From IMG/VR virus record IMGVR_UViG_3300005098_000041, positions 1-26,344 of that record: a DNA stretch of 26,344 nt; one strand, 5' to 3'. Source of the DNA: a virus. The position numbers and the translations under genes are program-made. Below the pieces are notes generated by a model, which was not told where the DNA came from, did no database searches, and saw nothing but the letters and a program-made list of their open reading frames with translations. This document shows positions 14,043 to 20,135 of the stretch, one piece after another (position 1 is the first letter of the stretch; each line of letters opens with the position of its first letter).

Positions 14043-16913
14043 ATGAATCCGAAGGTGGCAATCAGGTTCATCGCGGAAGCCCGGGAGGCGATACGGGAGC
14101 TGCGCAAAGTCACCGGGGAACTCAAGAAAGTGACGGCGGCGCAGCAGAAGACCAAGGAGAAAGCTGAGGAGATCAAGAAAGTCTCCATCGAATCGTCAAA
14201 GCAATGGGAAGCCGCAGGTGCGCGGATGCAGAGAATGTGGGACCGCGCTGCGCTCGGGGCGATGGCGGTGGGAGCAGCCCTCGGCTATATCGGCAAGCAG
14301 GCGGCGAGCGCGTTCGGCGAGATGGAGCTTAGCGTACTCACGATGCAGAGCTTCGTCGGCTCGGCGAAGCGGGCGCGTGAGGTTTATGAAGATTTATTGC
14401 AGTTCGCTGCGACTACACCCGTGGCGGTTGAGCAGATCGTGCGCGGCACCACCAATATGCTGGCGTTCGGGCAGGCGAGTCTCGATACGGCGAAGGACGT
14501 GGAGGAATTGAAGGAGAAACTGCTGCTGTTCGGGCTCGCGGCGAAGGTGACCCAGCTTCCGGGCGGGATGGAGCAGCTCATCCGTGCGTTCGCAGACCTG
14601 CGGAATCAGGTGATAGAAATCCGGCAGCTCTCGGCGGTCGGCATCTCGCGTCCACTTCTCAGAATGGAAGGAATCAAATTCGAGAAGGGGACGGGCGGAC
14701 TCATATCATCGGGCGAGGAAGCGTATCAGGCGGCGCTGCGGATTCTGAGGAGGCGCTTCGGTGTCTTGGCGGCGGAAGTGGACGAAGCCCTGGCGACACG
14801 CATCAGCAACATCGCCGACAAGATGAAGATTATGTTTATGCGGATGGGCGAGTCACTGAAAGAGCCCATCGGAAGGGTCATCGACTTCATTGTGGATGCA
14901 ATCAAGCGGGTCGGGGATCTCGTGGAGAAGAATAAGGGGGCGTTCGGCGCGATGGCTGCGTGGATTGCGGGAGCGTTTCTGCCGATATGGGGACCGCTGG
15001 TCGCGGGGTTCAAATCCTTTCTGACGCTGGCGGAGTGGGCACCTGGAGTCCTGCGCGTGCTGACGGCGGTCGTGAGTACGCTGACGGCGGCGTTTCTGGG
15101 CTTATGGGTGATGCAGCGGGTGACCATACTGTTCAACTTTCTGAGCAAAGCGGTGTTGGGCTTGAGCTTCGCCTTCAAGGGTGCGATTGCGCTCATCCAG
15201 GGCGGGGCAGGACTGAACGCTGCGCTTACGCTCTTGGCGGGCTCGGTCAATCCGCTGCTGCTGGTGCTCGGCGGGCTGGCGCTGGCTGTGGGCGGCGTGG
15301 CGTTCGCCATGTCCAATATGAGGAAGAAGACGGAGGATGCTACTTCGGCTTTGAGAGAGCAGCAGCAGGAAGTCACTGGCGCGCGCATCGCGATGGAGGC
15401 GGCTGGAGACGAGACGGATGATCTCGCACGGCGGGCGAAACAGGTGGGCGACAAGGCTGTCGTTACGAGCAAGGGCTTCCGCGATGTCAGCAAGACGGCG
15501 GCGGAGATGGCGGAGAAGTTCCCGGAAGCTGCGAGGGAGGCGGGCTTCCTGTCGACGGAGATGGGAATCGCTTACACGGAGACCGGAACGCTGGTTGACA
15601 GTGTCGGCGACCTCCAGGATGCGATAGGCCGATTCACGACTATCTTGGCGCGACGGGAACTCAAATTGCTTGAAGACCGCATCGCTGAGCTTGAGCGGAT
15701 TGCGAAGCGCACCTGGGACTGGACGCGGCAAGCGGAAGCGATCCTGGAAAAGGAGAGGCTGGAAAGGCAGGTTGAGGAGCGGAAGTACGAAATGGGTGAG
15801 GGCCCTTTGCCTCTGGGCTATACCCCTGCCGGGAAAGTGTGGGCCTGGGACTTCGCGACCGGGCAGATGGTGCTGGTGGATAAGCCGAAGCCGCCGAGCA
15901 CTACACCCGTGGAGGGCGGTGGCGGTCCGGCGAGGACGAAGAAAGAGACGAAGCAAGAAGAGCTGACCGAAGCGGAGAAGGCCGCCAAGAGAGCGCTCGA
16001 TGCGATGGCGGCGCGGAATCGGGCGGTGAATATCGCGACGGAAAAGTACCGCTTGGGCCTGCTGGATAATCTCGGGCTGATGAGGGAGCGCATCAGGGCG
16101 GAGAAGGACTACGTCGACAGCCTGATTGAACTGTTGGTGGGGCAGAAGGAGGGAACCGCACTCCATGACGACCTCGCGAAGAAGCTGGAGGCGGAAGTGG
16201 CGCATTTGGACGAGCTGGAGCACGCGCTGGCGGCGCTTACGGAGACGGCGGACAAGGCGGCGTACAGCACCCGCGAGATGCTGATGGCTAGGTTCACGCA
16301 GTGGATGGAGTGGCAGAAATGGTTCGACGAGCATGGAAAGGAACAGGAGTACCTCGCGCAGTCGTACTTCGGCGCTCCAGGCGCCATTAGACGGGCGGCG
16401 CCGCCCCCCGAGGAAGGCGAGGGAGGAGAAGTCAAGAAGGAGGTGGACGACTTCTGGAAGAACTTCCACGAGACGCTGATTGAAGGGGTAATGGAAATAT
16501 CCCGCAGCGTGGCGAGCGGAGATATCGCTCGCGCTCTGGAGAGGACTTTCAATACCCTGCAAGCGTTGATTGCGAACAAGATAATGGCGAGTGTCGGCGG
16601 GGTGAAGGGTGTCGGGCTGGCTTCCCTCTTCACGGTGGTGACGGGATTCATCGGCAAGGCATTCGGCATCGGTAAGGGCCGGCGCGAGGCGGTGCCGGTG
16701 AGGATTGAAAACGATTACCTGAATGTTCGGTGGCGGAGTGAGGACATGGGCTTCTTAATCCCTCCGAGGGCGTTCCTTGGAGGGACGGTGCAGATTGATT
16801 TGGGCGGCTTCACCGCCAACTTCGGCGGGATGACTGCGGATGAAGTCAGCAAGGAGGTGGCTCGGCAGGTCGAGCGCGGCACGCGCCGCAGCCTGACGCC
16901 GGTATTCGGCTAA
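14043..16913 (+). CDS. Tail tape measure protein
   Basis: A 956-residue protein, the longest gene here, directly after the chaperones. It opens with coiled coil (residues 5-60, EAREAIRELRKVTGELKKVTAAQ), followed by a conserved TP901-type region with AASAFGEMELSVLTMQSFVGSAKRAREVYEDLLQFAATTP and MEQLIRAFADLRNQ. Hydrophobic segments, which may cross the host membrane at DNA entry, lie about 303-425 (GAMAAWIAGAFLPIWGPLVAGF, LLVLGGLALAVGGVAFAMS). More coiled coil and helices follow to the C-terminus. No lysozyme or peptidase domain was recognised. At roughly 0.15 nm per residue the tail would be about 140 nm long. AAGGAA precedes the ATG. Confidence 0.92.
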   Translation: MNPKVAIRFIAEAREAIRELRKVTGELKKVTAAQQKTKEKAEEIKKVSIESSKQWEAAGARMQRMWDRAALGAMAVGAALGYIGKQAASAFGEMELSVLTMQSFVGSAKRAREVYEDLLQFAATTPVAVEQIVRGTTNMLAFGQASLDTAKDVEELKEKLLLFGLAAKVTQLPGGMEQLIRAFADLRNQVIEIRQLSAVGISRPLLRMEGIKFEKGTGGLISSGEEAYQAALRILRRRFGVLAAEVDEALATRISNIADKMKIMFMRMGESLKEPIGRVIDFIVDAIKRVGDLVEKNKGAFGAMAAWIAGAFLPIWGPLVAGFKSFLTLAEWAPGVLRVLTAVVSTLTAAFLGLWVMQRVTILFNFLSKAVLGLSFAFKGAIALIQGGAGLNAALTLLAGSVNPLLLVLGGLALAVGGVAFAMSNMRKKTEDATSALREQQQEVTGARIAMEAAGDETDDLARRAKQVGDKAVVTSKGFRDVSKTAAEMAEKFPEAAREAGFLSTEMGIAYTETGTLVDSVGDLQDAIGRFTTILARRELKLLEDRIAELERIAKRTWDWTRQAEAILEKERLERQVEERKYEMGEGPLPLGYTPAGKVWAWDFATGQMVLVDKPKPPSTTPVEGGGGPARTKKETKQEELTEAEKAAKRALDAMAARNRAVNIATEKYRLGLLDNLGLMRERIRAEKDYVDSLIELLVGQKEGTALHDDLAKKLEAEVAHLDELEHALAALTETADKAAYSTREMLMARFTQWMEWQKWFDEHGKEQEYLAQSYFGAPGAIRRAAPPPEEGEGGEVKKEVDDFWKNFHETLIEGVMEISRSVASGDIARALERTFNTLQALIANKIMASVGGVKGVGLASLFTVVTGFIGKAFGIGKGRREAVPVRIENDYLNVRWRSEDMGFLIPPRAFLGGTVQIDLGGFTANFGGMTADEVSKEVARQVERGTRRSLTPVFG

Positions 16914-16938
16914 TGAACCGCAAAATGACAATCGGGAT

Positions 16939-16970
16939 GGGTGGCTGCCACGGGGCAGCGATAGCCGCCC
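16939..16970. terminator. Hairpin between convergent genes
   Basis: GCTGCC (16944-16949) pairs with GGCAGC (16954-16959) around ACGG, and outer GGGTG (16939-16943) can pair with CGCCC (16966-16970) across a six-base bulge. It lies in the 71-base gap where the tape-measure gene meets the leftward gene. There is no T run, so it would be a weak or factor-dependent terminator at best. Confidence 0.35.
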
Positions 16971-16984
16971 GAGCAACGGACGGA

Positions 16985-17389
16985 CTACCTGATTTCCAGC
17001 GCCTTGTCCATGAACCACTCCAGATTCCTGCGGGCATAGCGACGGTCTTTCAGCAGACGTTCTACGGTTTCCATGCTGCTGATTTGCGCAATCCGGCTGA
17101 TGAACACCAGCCTACCCTCATCGTCAACGAACGCGCCCTGGTGAAACGCCGCGCCGGTTTCTTCGGCGATGCCCTTAGCCCATTTAACTGCCAGCTCATA
17201 GTGGGGAAACGCGTAGATGGAAACGAGTCCCTGCCCCTGGATGTGGCTGACAATCCAGAGCGGCATCTCGCCCATCTCGTAGAGGGGGACTTCGCCCGTC
17301 GCTGGTGCCTCAACGGACCCTGGATACAGAAGCTCAAGTGTGCACTTGCCGCCGCTTCCGGCGGTCTCGTTGGAAAGCCTCTGAGACAT
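16985..17389 (-). CDS. Unknown moron-type protein
   Basis: I do not recognise this 134-residue protein. It is mixed alpha/beta: WIVSHIQGQGLVSIYAFPHYELAVKWAKGIAEETG looks like a strand, turn and helix, then GRLVFISRIAQISS and a charged C-terminal helix pair (METVERLLKDRRYARRNLEWFMDK). There is no signal peptide or membrane segment, so it is likely cytoplasmic. It runs against the surrounding late genes and has its own strong promoter (17437-17465), an operator-like dyad at the start site and GAGGTG before the ATG. That independence suggests expression in the lysogen. Possible roles include regulation of the neighbouring lipoprotein or exclusion of other phages, both guesses. Confidence 0.75.
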   Translation of the reverse strand: MSQRLSNETAGSGGKCTLELLYPGSVEAPATGEVPLYEMGEMPLWIVSHIQGQGLVSIYAFPHYELAVKWAKGIAEETGAAFHQGAFVDDEGRLVFISRIAQISSMETVERLLKDRRYARRNLEWFMDKALEIR

Positions 17390-17412
17390 AGTAACACCTC
17401 ACAGTGGAATTC

Positions 17413-17429
17413 ACCAAGCATAGCTTGGT
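17413..17429. promoter_or_regulatory. Operator-like 7-bp dyad at the leftward start site
   Basis: ACCAAGC (17413-17419) and GCTTGGT (17423-17429) form a perfect dyad around ATA. Relative to the leftward promoter it covers about +1 to +17, so a bound repressor would block initiation. The same sequence would form a hairpin at the 5' end of the message, which could instead protect the RNA. Confidence 0.55.
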
Positions 17430-17436
17430 TACTCAT

Positions 17437-17465
17437 ATTATACCGCGGAGCGTGCAAAACTGCAA
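17437..17465 (-). promoter_or_regulatory. Strong sigma70-type promoter, leftward
   Basis: Read on the minus strand: TTGCAG (17465-17460) as -35, a 17-base spacer, and a perfect TATAAT (17442-17437) as -10. The start site is predicted near 17430, about 40 bases before the ATG of the 134-residue protein. It is the best promoter in the window. Confidence 0.8.
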
Positions 17466-17471
17466 GTGTTG

Positions 17472-17480
17472 TGGTAAAAT
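17472..17480 (+). promoter_or_regulatory. Possible extended -10 promoter, rightward
   Basis: TGGTAAAAT gives the TG of an extended -10 followed by TAAAAT (17475-17480). No good -35 lies 17 bases upstream, as often in extended -10 promoters. It would start transcription near 17486, ahead of the lipoprotein, and its upstream part overlaps the -35 of the leftward promoter, so the two would compete. Confidence 0.45.
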
Positions 17481-17488
17481 ATGCCGCT

Positions 17489-17536
17489 GAGGCATTTCGG
17501 TGCCTCGCAGTGGAACCCTGGGGGCTTCGTGCCCCC
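17489..17536 (+). other. Two hairpins in the lipoprotein leader
   Basis: GAGGCA (17489-17494) pairs with TGCCTC (17501-17506) around TTTCGG. GGGGGC (17520-17525) pairs with GCCCCC (17531-17536) around TTCGT. A third run, GGGGGC at 17536-17542 with GGGGAGGG at the ribosome site, could compete for the C run. No T tract follows either hairpin, so this looks more like a leader controlling translation or stability than a terminator. Confidence 0.45.
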
Positions 17537-17561
17537 GGGGGCCCGTCTGGGGAGGGAAGAG

Positions 17562-18089
17562 ATGAGAATAACGCTTATTGCGCTTCTCCCGTTGCTAATC
17601 ATGACGGCGTGCGGTGGCGGGGGCGGAGGGGCTGTGCCGAGCAGGCCGTCAATGCCTGCGACTGGCCCGACGCAGCCATCTATGACCGAGGGGGACGCGA
17701 GACAGGTAATCGCGGAAAATCTGCTGGGTGTAGAGTGGTCGGGGAGTTGGAAGCGGCACGGCGACGGACGCGAGTTTCCTGCGGAGTTGAGAGTGGATTC
17801 TATACCGGACCACTCGCTGTACGACGTAGGAGAGGGCAGTTGGTGTTTCGGCAGGATGGGGCCCTTAGGCTGGTTGCATCTGCCGTCAGGCATGAAAGTG
17901 AGGGATACGGGCACACTAGAAGTGGAGCTTGTCATCAGCGAGGAGTACGGTTTGCGGGGAGAGGTGATAGGAGATTCGTTTATCGGCACAGTTCACGAGC
18001 TGTACGTGTACTGGGATACGTTCTTCTTGGCATTCAATTTTGTCTTCCGCCAAGAGGTCGGCACCTTCCGTCTGAGCTACCAAAGTTAG
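17562..18089 (+). CDS. Phage-encoded lipoprotein
   Basis: A 175-residue protein from the ATG at 17562, which has GGAGGG just upstream; the frame extends 27 codons further but lacks a signal there. MRITLIALLPLLIMTAC is a lipoprotein signal peptide with the acylated Cys at 17, followed by six Gly and a Pro/Ser/Thr linker (18-45), a typical flexible tether. The folded part (about 50-175) is predicted beta-rich with VEWSGSWKRHGDG, GTLEVELVISEEYGL and FFLAFNFVFRQEVG. Family unknown. Placed in a moron cassette with its own promoter, it may alter the lysogen surface or block superinfection, as known for some phage lipoproteins. That role is inferred. Confidence 0.8.
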   Translation: MRITLIALLPLLIMTACGGGGGGAVPSRPSMPATGPTQPSMTEGDARQVIAENLLGVEWSGSWKRHGDGREFPAELRVDSIPDHSLYDVGEGSWCFGRMGPLGWLHLPSGMKVRDTGTLEVELVISEEYGLRGEVIGDSFIGTVHELYVYWDTFFLAFNFVFRQEVGTFRLSYQS

Positions 18090-18105
18090 GAAAGGCGCGC
18101 TCTAC

Positions 18106-18137
18106 TCAGGTGGCACGCCACCTGAACTGTGAGGTGG
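18106..18137 (+). promoter_or_regulatory. Hairpin able to expose or mask the HNH gene ribosome site
   Basis: TCAGGTGG (18106-18113) and CCACCTGA (18118-18125) form an 8-bp stem with CACG loop. The right arm is also complementary to the Shine-Dalgarno AGGTGG (18132-18137) of the next gene. The left arm and the ribosome site therefore compete for the same strand: one pairing leaves the site free, the other hides it. It lies between the lipoprotein stop and the GTG at 18142. Confidence 0.5.
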
Positions 18138-18141
18138 TCGC

Positions 18142-18936
18142 GTGAGCGCATTCGGCAACATCAGCGCACGCGGCTATCTCAACTTCAATCGCTCGCTCCC
18201 CATGGTGCGGCTGCCGGAGCTCGATGTGCGCTTGGAGATCCGCGCGGTGAGGCATACTGGACGGGGGAGCTATGTTGAGCGGTCTTATCGCGTGTATCCC
18301 CATGCTAGGGGGAAAACGGCTCAGGGCGTATGCGCCGAATGCGGCGGTATCTGGCAACGTCCCAGGGCTCACTTAAAGGGCGAAGGGCCCTACTGCTGCT
18401 CTCTAGTTTGTCATAACCGGTGGTTGGGACATCGGCAGCGGGGTTCCCGCAATCCTCATCCGAAGGCGAGGACCGACGCTTGGTTCGCCTGTGACTTTTG
18501 CTACAAGCTTATCCGCCTGCCACGGTCGGTGGCCGCTAGGTCGTCGCTTCACTTCTGTTCTAAGAAATGCAAGGATGAATACCAGCGCAGGGACGCACGG
18601 GGCGACCAGGCGTCAGCTTGGCGCGGGGGCGAAGTCACTCGCGGTAATGGATATGTCGGTGTCTGCGTGGAGCACGGCGGCGCCGGTAAGCGCACCAGAT
18701 ATCGGATGAAGCACAGGATAGTTATCGAGGCGGCCACCGGCAGACCATTCCCCTCAGGATTCGTAACGCATCACAGGAACGGTGATCCATCGGATAATCG
18801 TTTGGAAAACCTCGCGGTGCTCCGTCAGGGCGACCACGCGCGCCTGCATCGCTGGTCCATTAATGACCCGCGACGCAAGAGCCTGCGGATGCTAATAGTC
18901 CGAAAGGGCAAACTCGTGGAGGTGCCTGCGTGCTGA
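18142..18936 (+). CDS. HNH endonuclease with N-terminal zinc-finger pairs
   Basis: A 264-residue protein with a GTG start five bases after AGGTGG. Residues 64-150 have two treble-clef-like Cys sets (C64/C67 with C86/C90, and C117/C120 with C139/C143, in CAECGG, CDFCYK and FCSKKCKDEY), probably for DNA recognition. The nuclease core is at 170-235: RMKHRIVIEAATG, VTHHRNGDPSDNRLENL and GDHARLH, with H191, H210/H211, N219 and H232 as metal or catalytic candidates. This is the homing-nuclease style found as invaders of phage genomes. The first 55 residues carry no Cys and read like part of another protein, raising the chance that it inserted into a tail gene. The stop overlaps the next gene by seven bases. 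Confidence 0.87.
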   Translation: MSAFGNISARGYLNFNRSLPMVRLPELDVRLEIRAVRHTGRGSYVERSYRVYPHARGKTAQGVCAECGGIWQRPRAHLKGEGPYCCSLVCHNRWLGHRQRGSRNPHPKARTDAWFACDFCYKLIRLPRSVAARSSLHFCSKKCKDEYQRRDARGDQASAWRGGEVTRGNGYVGVCVEHGGAGKRTRYRMKHRIVIEAATGRPFPSGFVTHHRNGDPSDNRLENLAVLRQGDHARLHRWSINDPRRKSLRMLIVRKGKLVEVPAC

Positions 18937-19859
18937 GGATTCACGACGAATCTCTCGATCTGCATTTCACGCTTCAGGGCTCGACGGTCGAGGAGGCTAT
19001 CCCCACCAAGAATCAGCGGATAATAACGCGGCTGGACGGACTGCGAAGGCTCATCGCGCTCAGCAAGCCGGAGTACGTAGATGCGCTGACGCTCTATATG
19101 CCGATAACGGAGCTTGACGAAACCGGCGTACTGGGGGGCAAGACTTACTACGTGGCGAACTACCTCTGCTGGTGCTTCCAGGGCAATCGCATCGTGCGGG
19201 TCTTCCAGGCGAGCGAGGACTGCGGCAGCCTCCGCGTGTTCAAATGCTACCTGAAGGGCGTGGCGAGGGAGGTAGCTCAGTTCCTGGACTTCTCGAACGC
19301 GCAGACGGGACCTCAGTCGCCTTTGAGTGCGCTTGATGGTCCTCGGGTACCGGTCTCGCGCCCGCTCCCCCAGGAAGTGGGCTGGGACTTGCATGTGCAG
19401 GAGGATGGCGTGTGGGTGGCTGGGTATGCGACCGCGCTGGCGGGCACCGACAACGACCTGAAATTCAGTGCCATAGGGACCGATGTCGAGCACGAGCTGA
19501 CGGTGAACTACCAGGGACGCTTCCCGCTTGTGGACATCTCTATCGCTTATATCGACCCGTTGGCGAGCAATCAACCGCTGACGGTGGCGGTGAAAACGAA
19601 CGATGATGACAACACGCTGCTACGGACAGAAGCTTACATAGAGGTGAGCCTGGCGACGGACGGCGACGGCAATATTACCAGCACGGCGAACGAGATCAAG
19701 GCTGCGCTGGAAGCGGACAGCGGGGTCGCCCAGCTGATAACGGTGGAGATTGCCGAAGGCGACGGAAGCGGCGTCGTGAGTGCGATGGCGAAGACCTGGA
19801 TTACGGGGTGGAGCGAACGTGCGAATGCGAACACCAGCTTCTGGGACCGGGGGTACTGA
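18930..19859 (+). CDS. Tail-associated protein with decoration-type beta module
   Basis: A 309-residue protein from a GTG with GGAGG eight bases ahead, overlapping the HNH stop. Residues 1-130 (RIHDESLDLHFTLQGSTVEEAI, YYVANYLCWCFQGNRIVRVF) match nothing I know. Residues 165-295 form a module very like the insert in the head decoration protein: NDLKFSA, then IEVSLATDGDGNITSTANEIKAAL, and EGDGSGVVSAMAKTWITGW. Between tape measure and hub genes, it should belong to the tail tip. A distal-tail role is possible from position only. It may also be the downstream part of a gene split by the HNH invasion. Confidence 0.7.
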   Translation: MLRIHDESLDLHFTLQGSTVEEAIPTKNQRIITRLDGLRRLIALSKPEYVDALTLYMPITELDETGVLGGKTYYVANYLCWCFQGNRIVRVFQASEDCGSLRVFKCYLKGVAREVAQFLDFSNAQTGPQSPLSALDGPRVPVSRPLPQEVGWDLHVQEDGVWVAGYATALAGTDNDLKFSAIGTDVEHELTVNYQGRFPLVDISIAYIDPLASNQPLTVAVKTNDDDNTLLRTEAYIEVSLATDGDGNITSTANEIKAALEADSGVAQLITVEIAEGDGSGVVSAMAKTWITGWSERANANTSFWDRGY

Positions 19860-19886
19860 TTTGATCAAATTATTGAGGAGATAAAG

Positions 19887-20129
19887 ATGACAACAACGAA
19901 AGAGAAACTGGAATCACTGCGGAAGTGCGCGCTGTGTGGGAAGACCTGCGTGGATGCAGGTGAAAGGCCGCCGATCCGGGTTGACCTGCGCGTGAGAACT
20001 CCCGTCAACCCGCCGAAGCATCATATCAGTTTTGAGATGGATGACTTCCGGGTGTGCGGTAAAGCCTGCGCTATCCGAGCTATTGAGCACTTCGGGGAGA
20101 TTATGGCCAAACATTGGTCGGAGGATTAA
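19887..20129 (+). CDS. Small Cys-rich protein, probable zinc binder
   Basis: An 80-residue protein with AGGAGAT six to seven bases before the ATG. CALCGKTC (C14, C17, C21) and VCGKAC (C57, C61) flank a strand with HHISFEMDDF, which suggests one small zinc-bound fold. It ends with a helix (IEHFGEIMAKHW). It sits between tail genes and is not a known virion component by sequence. A palindrome ATTTGATCAAAT (19859-19870) lies just before its ribosome site. Confidence 0.72.
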   Translation: MTTTKEKLESLRKCALCGKTCVDAGERPPIRVDLRVRTPVNPPKHHISFEMDDFRVCGKACAIRAIEHFGEIMAKHWSED

Positions 20130-20135
20130 GGGGCT

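Noticed and set aside
15102-16562. A 486-codon leftward open frame
   Set aside because: Antisense to the tape-measure gene; Arg/Leu/His-rich composition without domains.
16913-18145. A 410-codon rightward open frame after the tape measure
   Set aside because: It overlaps the leftward 134-residue gene and the lipoprotein, both of which have better starts, ribosome sites and promoters.
19859-19870. Palindrome ATTTGATCAAAT as an operator
   Set aside because: Single short palindrome with no promoter at it; chance occurrence is likely.
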